Positions 1-9,514 of a stretch of 64,000 nucleotides of DNA are shown here, one piece after another. The notes below the pieces were generated by a model that was given only the letters and a program-made list of their open reading frames with translations, was not told where the DNA came from and ran no database searches. Made by a program: the position numbers and the translations under genes. Positions within the stretch are counted from its first letter, which is position 1; each line of letters starts with the position of its first letter. Source of the stretch: Paralithodes platypus (lineage: Eukaryota; Arthropoda; Malacostraca; Decapoda; Lithodidae); NCBI GenBank assembly GCA_032716605.1, contig CM064506.1, forward strand, positions 19,888,600 to 19,952,599. Reading direction: 5' to 3'.

Positions 1-180
1 GCAAGGGAGGTCGGAGGCCGGGGGAGTGCTGGAGTGACCTTGGTGATCCCTGGTCTCTGGGTCTTTTCCTGGGTGACCTACATGTGTGTGAATTTGTGTG
101 TGTGTTTTTGTTTTTGTTTTTTTTCTTCTCCCCTATAGTCTTTAGTCTTTGGTCTTTAGTCGGCCACCCCCAGAAGAAAA
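1..180 (+). mobile_element. 3' tail fragment of RTE/Ingi-like retrotransposon
   Basis: The stretch matches the non-coding 3' end of the retrotransposon at 44.57-44.75 kb. Shared words include 'gtgctggagtgaccttggtga', 'ctctgggtctt', 'gggtgacct' and 'gtcggccaccccc'. The body of the element lies outside the window or is absent. A GT/T-rich slippage tract at 85-125 interrupts the match. Confidence 0.75.
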
Positions 181-391
181 AAAAAATATAAGAATTTGTA
201 TTTTGTGTTTATATGTTCATTGTTTTCTGTTATGTTGTCCCTATTTGGAGTATATATATATGTACATACATAAATTTTCAATGCATTATTTCCACATTGT
301 GATTTTGATAAGTTCTTTTGTCTTTATATATGTGTATATATATATATATGTTTTTTTATTATTATTTTTTTATTTATTTATTTATTACCGG

Positions 392-452
<61 letters not shown>

Positions 453-455
453 TGG
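181..455. repeat. A/T-rich stretch with (TA)n microsatellite
   Basis: The pure TA run spans about 395-451. Positions 265-330 hold a diverged copy of a small repeat found again near 2985-3095, 3520-3650, 7760-7890 and 63020-63136 (core 'ttttgataagttcttttgtc'). The 135-codon open frame at 149-556 is low complexity and is not a gene. Confidence 0.7.
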
Positions 456-700
456 TAGGGTACGATGCCCAATGCAGACGCAAAATGGGTACTTATTTTT
501 GTTGTCGAGTTGCTTCTGTCAGCCTAGACAGAGCCAAGTTTTCCATATTAATTTAAATATCATTTACAGATCAGATTACGAGGAGATTAGTGTGAAGGTG
601 CGTATTTAAGAGTGAGAAGACAAATAAGACATGCGTCTCCTTTTTAACACAAAACCCTAAAGAGACGCACCTGGACCTAAGGAGACGCAGAAGTGTTTAG

Positions 701-853
701 AACGGCACCCTGAACCGTCGCGTGGTGGACCGCATGCTGGGGTCGGTGCTCTGCCTGGTTATGGAGCGGCCGGGTATCAGCGGGAGGGACATAGTACGAC
801 GCTTCTCCCCCGCCCTGCAGCCCGCTCACGCCCATGACCTGCTGGACTATTAA
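701..853 (+). pseudogene. GTF3C1-like (TFIIIC large subunit) C-terminal exon fragment
   Basis: After a plausible splice acceptor ('aagtgtttag' ending at 700) an open frame of 50 codons runs to TAA at 851-853. It reads GTLNRRVVDRMLGSVLCLVM, then ERPGIS, then FSPALQPAH and DLL. From memory this resembles the segment of the TFIIIC-220 subunit just upstream of its C-terminus (a G-x-LN-R-V...PGI...LQP...LL pattern). TFIIIC-220 binds the B box of tRNA genes in RNA polymerase III pre-initiation. There is no splice donor before the stop, while the family continues further, so this is either a truncated last exon or a pseudogene piece. The surrounding repeats favour a displaced fragment. Related exon pieces lie at 3249-3292 and 8137-8267. 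Confidence 0.5.
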
Positions 854-1254
854 CCTCATTGGTACTTGAAAGAAAGCATGGTACTTTTGGTTGTAAGTTT
901 ACAATGCTTAGACAACAAAACTGACTGACATAGGCCATATAATTCATATTATTAAATAGGCAGATAATATAACTTAACATACTAATTTGCTAATTATAGG
1001 CCATTACCAAAAGAGTTTAGAGGGTGCAGGGAAGTTATACATGGAACATTAATGCTAATTTGAGGTTTAAATCTTGCTACGGCAGGAACTGATTCGCTCT
1101 GCTTATCTCTGTAAATAATAAACGTTCAATAACCAACCAAATATCATGATCATGTACCTTCATTCAGCTTGAAAATGGTAAAAACTGTAACTTTCTGGGT
1201 AGTCTGGTAGATATGTGCATTGTTATATGTGTGAATTATTTGCTTGGGAGTTAG
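854..1254. other. No gene seen; A/T-rich
   Basis: Both strands carry only short frames with no recognisable motif. An AATAAA-like word ('aataataaacg') lies near 1110. Confidence 0.5.
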
Positions 1255-2761
1255 TTAGCCCGGGAACTGCGGGAAGACTCTTAAGAGTTCCCCCGGCTGT
1301 CGTGGCCGGGGGTGAGACGATACACTCAGTCTGACTGACAAAGGCAAGAGTTGGGCTCATTCATGTTGCCACTCTATCGAGCGATAAGGAGGAAGTTGGG
1401 GAAAAGGTGGGGGAAAAAAAAAAATTGCCCCTGGGCCATGCAAAATATCACTCCTCTACCTCCCCTCCTTCCCCACTTTCCTCCCCTCCTTCAGTTATCA
1501 CCTATTTTCCCTGTTATTCCCTTATTCTGAGGTATATTTTCGTGCTATGATTCGATTCCGATTTGCTGAGAGGGGGAAAGAGGTGCGTCTCCTTAGGTCC
1601 AGCAAAAAATTATTTAGTCCAAAAGAGACGCATTTTTCAAACTGATGCCATACCACACTGGTAGACAGCCATTCTCCCTACTATGTATGGTATACATAAG
1701 GTTGAGTTTCCTTCACCTGAGATCAAAGAAAAGGTTATTATGCTTAATAATGTTACCAAAATAAACACATATTTACAAGGACCCAAGGAGACGCAACCCA
1801 GCTACCCTAAGCAGACGCGTGTCTCCTTAGGTTTTGCGCAGTGCGTCTCTATTGGTCCCAGGGTAGCCCTTGTTCTAGTTAAGGCAGCTCTGTCAATGGT
1901 GAAGGAAACTCAACCATATTCATACAAGACAGAGAGGTGAGTATGGCTTTCTACCACTGTGGTGTACGACCTTCTGGCATCAGTTTGAAAAAATGCGTCT
2001 CTATTGGATTTTGTGTTTTTTGCTGGCCCTATGGGGACGCACCCTCCCTCCCCTTTAGCCGTGCAAGTAAAAGCCTCTTGGTCATGCAGGGGTACACTGT
2101 TAGCAAGCGAGTGCAAGAGAGAGAGAGAGAGTATCGATCGAAGGATCAAATTAAGGAACTGTGAGAAATTTAGCTTTAAAAAAAAGTAAATTCTTAGGTT
2201 TTCCGTAAGGAATTTGCGAAAACATTTTTTTTTAGTTCATCTCATCTCACGCAATAACATATGAAAATAAAAAGCTGGTACTATGTGAGCATATTAGGTG
2301 ATAGTTAAAGAATATTTTGGCCCACCATTCATGCATCTATCTACTCATCCTATGCTTGTGCAAGTTTTTTTGTTTCAAGTGCGTCTCCTTGGGTCCAGTC
2401 GTCTGCATTGGGCATCTCACCCTATAATATAGGGTAAGATGCCCAATGCATTAGTGGCCTTGGGGGAAATTGGCGGGAAAGCATTTATTTTTTGTATTAT
2501 ACAGTATATTATATAATACAAAAAACCCATACATTATATAACTCGCGGCCTGTATCTCCGATTTTGACCATCCAAACGCTGTTTTTACTCGTTTTATTGT
2601 TGTTTCAGGTTAATACCTTTATAATCAACCCATAATAGGCGCGTATGGATAAGTATTAATGCTATATATGGTAAAATTAATATTTTAGTGATGGAAACAG
2701 CTCAAATACGTCAGCACAGGCAGACGTTTCTAATTACCCCCATGCGCACTTCTTAGGTTAA
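1255..2761 (+). mobile_element. TTAA MITE family A, mosaic copy
   Basis: Left end 'cccgggaactgcgggaagac' and right end 'cgcacttcttaggttaa' match family A, best seen intact at 32341-32968. Family A pieces occupy about 1255-1545, 2093-2140 and 2451-2761. Unrelated GAGACGC-rich sequence fills the gaps. The left TTAA is TTAG here. Confidence 0.65.
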
Positions 2762-3177
2762 GTAGAGCAGATTAACCAGACCAGGAAAAATGGGGAATGG
2801 GCCTGAGTAAATACATACTGTACATATATGGAACTCATAGGTTTGGCTATTTGCTTGGGAAACAGATTCACTTGTGCATGTAGTGATGTACACCTTCAGG
2901 AGGAGCCGTAGAAGAGACCAACAATACAGGAGGGGATGGAGAGCCAACCCGCCACGTACACTCCTTTGGTTTTGTGTTTTATTATTTCAAAATTGAATTC
3001 TACTAAACGATATATCCACAGCGGTTTTGACGAGTTCTTTTGTCTTATATTGTGACGTCCCTGTTTTGGTTTGTTTATTTTGCAAGTTTTACATTATATT
3101 TTGTATGGACATGTTGGAAAGGATGGATGAGAATAATTGGGTTAGGAACAGCAAGTCTATAAACATAAGAGGGAGCC
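2762..3177. repeat. Repeat E copy and RT C-terminal scrap
   Basis: 2985-3095 is a copy of the short A/T-rich repeat E ('ttttggtttgtttattttgc'). At 3108-3175 the plus strand reads ERMDENNWVRNSKS, the C-terminal HVERMDExNWV motif of RTE-like reverse transcriptases. It is preceded by no usable frame. Confidence 0.55.
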
Positions 3178-3400
3178 GTTTTCAGTTGATGCGGACGAGA
3201 ACGATTGTAATGTTGCCATTGTGTATGAGCTGTGTTCTTTTATTTCAGTTGATGAGGTGGGTCCGGAATTTCTTCTCTGGGCCGCCTTCAGGGTGGGTGG
3301 GGGGGAACTGTACATATTTATGGTACCTTGAACCATTGTGTTATGTACCGCATGCTCAACTTTGACTTTCAACTTTGCTTAAGAATAAAGTTTTGTATTT
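3178..3400 (+). pseudogene. GTF3C1-like exon pieces with poly(A) signal
   Basis: At 3184 'cag|TT' leads into DADENDCNVAIVYE, a truncated copy of the exon at 8137. At 3249 a second acceptor ('cttttatttcag') leads into DEVGPEFLLWAAFR, ending at 3292 before GTGGGT, a good splice donor. Another frame at 3320-3390 reads GTLNHCVMYRML, echoing the exon at 701. AATAAA lies at 3384-3389. In the TFIIIC-220 family, as I recall it, the DEVG-LLWAAF segment directly precedes the GxLNR segment. The exon at 3249 ends in phase 0 and the exon at 701 starts in phase 0, so they would join, but here they are in the wrong order. This is probably a rearranged duplicate rather than a working gene. Confidence 0.45.
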
Positions 3401-5560
3401 TATTTCATAATATCCATTCTGTATGAGCCGTGTTCTTTTATTTCATCGGATTGATGATGATTGATGGGAAACAGATTAACTTGCTAATGTAGTAATGTAC
3501 ACCCTATGTGGTTGATTGTGTTCTTTTATTTATAAATTATTATTTTACTTTAACGTTGTTTCCACATAGCGACTTTGATTAGTTGTTTTGTCTTTCTACT
3601 GTGTTCGTATAAGTTTTGGTTTGTTTATTTTGCAAGTTTTACATTATAATTTCAGTTGATGCGGACGAGAACGATAGTAATGATGCCATTCTGTGCTAGC
3701 CGTTTTCAGTTGATGCGGATTAGAACGATTGTAGTGATGCCATTGTATTATTTAATTTTCAACATAGTTCTGAACACCAATAACCCCAAAATTAAATTAA
3801 TAAAAGCATGTGATTCTCCCAGGATTCGAACCTAGGATATCACATACAGAACTTACTCTCTTTAACCACTGCGGTTTTAGGAGGGGAAGAAGGTGCGTCA
3901 CCAAGACATGTTCTTTTATTTCAGTTGATGCGGACGAGAGTGATTGTGATGGAGTAGAGCGTGTGTTAGAGTAGGAAATGGTGAGTTGACCATTCTGTAC
4001 GAGCCCAGTGTTGATGCTTGAAATGCTAGGTTTTTCCAGGTTAAATAGGGCCATGTTTATTGGAGATAAAAAATACTCCCAGGATTTCCTTGCTGGGGAC
4101 AGGAGATAATAGTGTGTGTGTTTGTGTATGTAACTTAATATGTATGTATACTGTACTGTATGTGACATTGTGTGTCTGTGGGTGTACATAGCTGTGGGTG
4201 TCTTATTTCTACCTTTCCTGGTACCTGGCGCGGGGTACGAACCTCTGAAGGGAATTTAACCCTCCTAAAAACCCACAGGTTTTGAGATGCCTTGGGTGGG
4301 GTTCGAACCCTGGTTCTAGGACAGTCAAGAATCCTTCTCTAGTGTAATAAAACCAGGGCTATTATGCAGTTAGACATTCTATAAAGTTTGTTCATCTTGG
4401 GCAGAAATCGTAACCCCCTAACCTCAACCTTTCCTGGTACCTGGCGCGGGGTACGAACCTCTGAAGGGAATTTAACCCTCCTAAAAACCCACAGGTTCAA
4501 AAAGGACTAGAGTAATCGAGCTAATATTTCTACCAAATAGGGAAGAATTGGCTAGGGAATATGTGAATAAATTGACAGCTCATTTGCTCTATCCCTTTTT
4601 GAGTTACAGAGATTCTGGTTAGAGAAGCACCACGATCACCACCAGGCCCGCGCGCTAAGCCACTGTACTACCACGGACGTACTAAAAGTATAGCAACCTT
4701 AGTCCGATTTTTAAGAACCAGGTGATAGTCTCGTGGTGTTTTCACGTGATGAGTTTATTTCTGCTCAGTCTAGAATGAACGGACTAGTGTTACTGTCTAA
4801 TGAGAACTATTGCTTTGTTTATTAACTCCTATAAAATTGGAATATTACCTATGTAATTAACCACTTCAGTTTGGGTGATGCCAGTGTTCCCTCTATTCTG
4901 GCTAGTATTAGACGGTGTTATGCAGTTTGGGAAGGACACTTCTTGTAATCAGAAGTGTATTATATCTCCATTCATTTGTTGACTATCCTAAATTCAAAAG
5001 CAGAGTAAAATTTTCTAATAATTACCAGAATAAAAAGAAATATTTCCATTCTGAAAGGGATAGAAATGGCACATGCTGAATTTCTCAAGCATCATAATAT
5101 AAAGAGGAGTTGTAAATGCAATAGAATATTGGAACAAGTAGAGTGTTTTAAATATCTATACATAGAAATATAATGCGCATGATTGAATTATGAGTGTTGT
5201 GTCTCATGAAATTCATCCTTATAAAACAGAGAGTGTTAAGGTCACAACGTGGAAAATAAAAATGGTCATGCTAGGAAGTGTTGTCATAGATTTCATAACT
5301 ATGCCAGATCATATTTTGTTTCACAGAACGTATCATGCCTAGCATACCGTATGTGACTATGAGAAGCGAAGAACAGTATACTTTATACAGCGGTGTTATA
5401 AAATAATTTCCTTCCACTTTGCATCAGCTGTGGAAAGTGCTGAGGAATACATATGTAGCTTGCTCGCTGAGATCGTTCAGTGGTGCCGCTATCTGAGAAG
5501 TGTAAGGATGGGTGTGTGATGCTGGGCTTAATCATTATACAGTAAAAGTCTGTTTCTTGA
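3400..5560. repeat. Block B, copy 1 (mosaic)
   Basis: Nearly the same sequence recurs at 7622-9535. Copy 1 differs by scattered insertions and substitutions of 20-150 bases, several of which match the retrotransposon at 43.2-44.1 kb (see findings). It includes a damaged SINE at 3780-3905, a broken copy of the exon at 8137 (about 3923-4107), and a palindromic foldback repeat near 4380-4800. Confidence 0.8.
3780..3905 (-). repeat. tRNA-derived SINE, damaged copy
   Basis: Read on the minus strand, a perfect B box GGTTCGAATCC is present (3823-3833 region). The A box present in the sister copy (8045-8122) is replaced by 'gcggttttaggaggggaaga'. It is not a functional tRNA gene, because no acceptor stem closes. 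Confidence 0.6.
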
Positions 5561-5574
5561 GGAGTATGTGTGGA

Positions 5575-7440
5575 GTTACTGTAGAGACAGATTATCTATC
5601 GCCGCGTATATATCATGGAGTACTCATAATAAGTGCACGCTTAATTCCCTTATGGGATCGTCATTATGATTGGGTACCCTACAGAAAAAAATGTAAAAAA
5701 GAAAAAAGAAAAATTAACTTAATATTTGTTATAATTTGACTTTCCAAATATTTCTTGCGTTTTGCTTCCCCGACTCCAGGCCCCCTAGTGGCCATCTTCG
5801 TCCTTCACTGATATACCAGAATGTGGCTTCCATGGTACAATCACAGTACTGTACTGCACACAGTGCACAGCAATCATAACACAGTGGCTACAGTCTTTAC
5901 TGCAGCACAGTACAACAAAGTCTTGCCACAACAATGCCCCATCATGTTATCACTGTGGCTGATGAGTGAACACGTATGGGAAGTGGGATGGATGGGAGGG
6001 TCATTTTATCGTCAATGATTACGGGGCCCTACTCCTGGCCCGTTTTCTCTACTTTCCTCCGGGAATCAACTGCATGTCTGCCTGCTACCTCAGGGGACAA
6101 AATAATCTGTATAAATTTTTTTAAGTTGGTGACCCTGGCCTCTGGGTCTTCTGGATGCCCTAGATGTGTGTGTATGCAAACAATATATACAAATATAAAA
6201 GATTGTAAGCAGTGCATGACATCAAGGCTCTGTCTTGAGCCACCCCCCCCCCCCCCCAAAAAAAAAAGGAAAAGTGGGGATTGGGCCTGATTATATACAT
6301 GCATACATACATACTTGCTTACTCATGACCAGATCTTATCCTTAAGATATTGTGCAATTCCTGTTTTGGTGTGTTTGCAAGTTTTCTATCTATCTATATA
6401 CTCTGGCACATACCCCATTTTCATGATACTTTTGGGGGCACGCATGTGTTCCCATAAATAGAACTATAACTTTTTTTTAAAGCTGGGGGTGGCCGACTCT
6501 CCTTAACAATATTTGTACAGTTTAATATATGTTTGTACATTCTGATAATACTGCATACTCTAGTTGCAACTATGCTAGATTTCTTTTTAAAATTAACATA
6601 AAATAACATTTATTGGACTGTACAACCAGTTCGATCACAGCTTGTGATTTATCACAGTTCTCCGGCGGACGGGGACTTAGTGAGGTATGGGCTATTCTGC
6701 ACCCCCCCCCCCCCCCCTTTTTCTCTTAAACAAATCTTACACAATAGAACATACCCTACTGGACCCGTTGTCGTAAACCTACACAGTCCGTGGGTACGTC
6801 TTACGCTTTGGTTTATTGAGAGCGACCGACAGGTAACGTGTTACGAAAGTATGATTGGACGCCCATAATTACTTTGGTACAACTACAGTGTGTCCGGCCA
6901 CAAGAAGGAGAGCGTCGCTCTCACCCGCCATCACTCTTCTCATCCACTGTTGATTATACTCTAGGTTAGTGTCAGTCTACATGACGAGAGTGCATCGTGT
7001 GTGCCTGTATGTTGTTGTTAAGTATCGAAAAGTAGTGTAAAGTGGCTGTTTTGGCCATACAGTGGACTGCGGGAAGACTCTTAAGAGTCAGAGAAAAAAA
7101 AATCAACTTTAAACATCGAAAAAAAACTCCAATGAAATCATCATCACAAATCAACCACTTGACTTGGAGAGCTCTACTTACATTAGCGAGTTGCAAGCAG
7201 GGCCTTGTCATCGCCATTCTACAGGTAAATAACACAGCTACGCTTGGGGATGCGCGGGAATGCAGGAAGCAGTCAGCATAACAATGATACGGTAGCCTAG
7301 CCTAGACGTTTTTCTGCCAAAACACCCGGATTTCGGGCAATATTTATGTAATGCGTAGCCGGGGCCGGAGGGTTAAGAGCCCTTCCGAGTGCCTTGGGGT
7401 GTGTTTTTTATGGGCGTTCAAGAGCCCTTCCGAGTCTGGA
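5575..7440. repeat. Block C, condensed copy of 16.9-19.3 kb
   Basis: 5590-6300 matches 16921-17460. 6400-6880 matches 17490-17907. 6893-7440 matches 18945-19334. All are in the same order and orientation, with the intervening parts missing. Retrotransposon-derived segments are interspersed between 5963 and 6290. C runs at 6241-6257 and 6703-6718 and short A runs mark slippage sites. No intact gene is seen. Confidence 0.75.
6893..7440. mobile_element. piggyBac-type MITE family X, chimeric copy
   Basis: It has the family X interior ('gtccggccacaagaaggaga', 'aatcatcatcacaaatcaac') and the right end 'ggccggagggttaa' at 7363-7376, followed by a second right-end module ending 'gtctggagggt' near 7440. 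Two segments of MITE family A are embedded at 7064-7126 and 7181-7211. The left terminal repeat is missing. Confidence 0.7.
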
Positions 7441-7444
7441 GGGT

Positions 7445-7621
7445 CTGTGTCTCGACATGGTGTATTGGTTTATAAGTTTATGGTTGCCTCAAGGTGAATG
7501 CCTCACTATTCGGCCAGGACTGAGCTCTATAGTGCTCCGGAAGCGTCTGTGTCTATTCATACCGTAGCTTATGTGATGGGGGAGATACCCGTGTTGTCAT
7601 AGAGTATATAGTATCTCAGCA
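7445..7621 (-). mobile_element. Condensed DIRS-like fragment
   Basis: Four segments match the DIRS-like element in order: 7454-7480 to 19680-19706, 7492-7518 to 20230-20256, 7531-7567 to 20500-20536, and 7577-7617 to 20537-20578. About 900 bp of parent sequence are reduced to about 165 bp. Confidence 0.75.
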
Positions 7622-7989
7622 AGTCTATACGAGAGCGATTATGATAATGCCATTCTGTATGAGCCGTGTTCTTTTATTTCATCGGATTGATGATGATTGA
7701 TGGGAAACAGATTAACTTGCTAATGTAGTAATGTACACCCTATGTGGTTGATTGTGTTCTTTTATTTATAAATTATTATTTTACTTTAACGTTGTTTCCA
7801 CATAGCGACTTTGATTAGTTGTTTTGTCTTTCTACTGTGTTCGTATAAGTTTTGGTTTGTTTATTTTGCAAGTTTTACATTATAATTTCAGTTGATGCGG
7901 ACGAGAACGATAGTAATGATGCCATTCTGTGCTAGCCGTTTTCAGTTGATGCGGATTAGAACGATTGTAGTGATGCCATTGTATTATTT

Positions 7990-8124
7990 AATTTTCAACA
8001 TAGTTCTGAACACCAATAACCCCAAAATTAAATTAATAAAAGCATGTGATTCTCCCAGGATTCGAACCTAGGATATCACATACAGAACTTACTCTCTTTA
8101 ACCACTACACCACCAAGACATGTT
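7990..8124 (-). repeat. tRNA-derived SINE, intact promoter boxes
   Basis: The minus strand carries an A box TGGTGTAGTGG (about 8102-8112) and a B box GGTTCGAATCC (about 8057-8067), spaced as in a tRNA. The internal Pol III promoter is therefore intact. The tail 'cacatgcttttattaattta' is shared with the copy at 49862-49975. Confidence 0.7.
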
Positions 8125-8136
8125 CTTTTATTTCAG

Positions 8137-8267
8137 TTGATGCGGACGAGAGTGATTGTGATGATGCCATTCTGTACGAGCCCAGTGTTGATGCTGTTCT
8201 CAAGCTGGCCATGTTTATTGGAGATAAAAAATACTCCCAGGATTTCCTTGCTGGGGACAGGAGATAA
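8137..8267 (+). CDS. GTF3C1-like terminal exon
   Basis: A strong acceptor ('tgttcttttatttcag', ending at 8136) precedes 42 codons ending in TAA at 8265-8267. The peptide begins DADESDCDDAILYEPSVDAV and ends with FLAGDRR. From memory the TFIIIC-220 subunit ends with a similar acidic run, then x-FYEPTLDxxLRL and a short basic tail, so this looks like the true C-terminus. The exon enters in phase 2 (TT|GAT). Truncated copies of its first ~45 bases, each after a 'ttcag', lie at 7892 and 7946, and others near 3184, 3654, 3700 and 3923. Whether it is still spliced to an upstream gene cannot be seen. Identity needs a profile search. Confidence 0.45.
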
Positions 8268-8454
8268 TAGTGTGTGTGTTTGTGTATGTAACTTAATATG
8301 TATGTATACTGTACTGTATGTGACATTGTGTGTCTGTGGGTGTACATAGCTGTGGGTGTCTTATTTCTCTCTCTCTCTCTCTCTCAACCTAGGACAGTCA
8401 AGAATCCTTCTCTAGTGTAATAAAACCAGGGCTATTATGCAGTTAGACATTCTA

Positions 8455-8671
8455 TAAAGTTTGTTCATTCTAGGTTGGGCAGAAATCGTAACCCCTAACC
8501 TCTCATAACTCAAAAAGGACTAGAGTAATCGAGCTAATATTTCTACCAAATAGGGGAAGAATTGGCTAGGGAATATGTGAATAAATTGACAGCTCATTTG
8601 CTCTATCCCTTTTTGAGTTACAGAGATTAGAGGTTACGATTTCTGCTCAGTCTAGAATGAACGGACTAGTG
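8455..8671. repeat. Foldback repeat G
   Basis: Left arm 'tcattctaggttgggcagaa' and right arm (reverse complement) 'tcattctagactgagcagaa' continue through 'atcgtaacc', with arms of about 85 bp and a short centre. Relatives lie at 4380-4800 (mosaic), 40832-40985 (diverged) and 63837-63998 (cut by the window end). Confidence 0.7.
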
Positions 8672-9514
8672 TTACTGTCTATTGTCTATGTGCTTTGTTT
8701 ATTAACTCCTATAAAATTGGAATATTACCTATGTAATTAACCACTTCAGTTTGGGTGATGCCAGTGTTCCCTCTATTCTGGCTAGTATTAGACGGTGTTA
8801 TGTAGTTTGGGAAGGACATCTTCTTGTAATCAGAAGTGTATTATATCTCCATTCATTTGTTGACTATCCTAAATTCTTCCTAAGCAGAGTAAAATTTTCT
8901 AATAATTACCAGAATAAAAAGAAATAAACTTTATCCATTCTGAAAGGGATAGAAATGGCACATCCCTTTACTAATCGGCTGTGGATTTTCAAATATATTT
9001 AGAAATTCTGAATTTCTCAAGCATCATAATATAAAGAGGAGTTGTAAATGCAATAGTAAATCGTATGCATGTACAGATGCCCTCATAAGTTCTGTTCCTC
9101 TTTGTGATCTTATACATAGAAATATAATGCGCATGATTGAATTATGAGTGTAGTGTCTCATGAAATTCATCCTTATTTTTTTACTTTCATACGTAAGGTC
9201 ACAACGTGGAAAATAAAAACTTATGTGGACAACTGTAAAGTCATGCTAGGAAGTGTTGTCATAGATTTCATAACTATGCCAGATCATATTTTGTTTCACA
9301 GAACGTATCATGCCTAGCATACCGTATGTGACTATGAGAAGCGAAGAACAGTATACTTTATACAGCGGTGTTATAAAATAATTTCCTTCCACTTTGCATC
9401 AGCTGTGGAAAGTGCTGAGGAATACATATGTAGCTTGCTCGCTGAGATCGTTCAGTGGTGCCGCTATCTGAGAAGTGTAAGGATGGGTGTGTGATGCTGG
9501 GCTTAATCATTATA

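Larger units (their letters stand above)
456..2426. repeat. Interval bounded by inverted 24-bp repeats
   Basis: 'tagggtacgatgcccaatgc' at about 456-475 recurs inverted at about 2398-2426 (24 of 27 bases match when reverse-complemented), and once more in direct orientation at 2428-2448. Between them GAGACGC/GCGTCTC recurs about nine times in both orientations. This could be a DNA transposon with terminal inverted repeats. No transposase is visible, and the interval also holds an exon-like fragment and a MITE mosaic, so the boundaries are tentative. Confidence 0.4.

Noticed and set aside
149..556. 135-codon open frame, hydrophobic and tyrosine-rich
   Set aside because: It is generated by T/A-rich DNA and the (TA)n microsatellite; no conserved motif.
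3797..4189. 130-codon minus-strand frame, repeated at 8105-8347
   Set aside because: It is antisense to the exon-like sequence and runs through a GT microsatellite; no family resemblance.
8045..8122. Functional tRNA gene on the minus strand
   Set aside because: A and B boxes are present but no acceptor stem closes, and related copies share a non-tRNA tail; it is a SINE.
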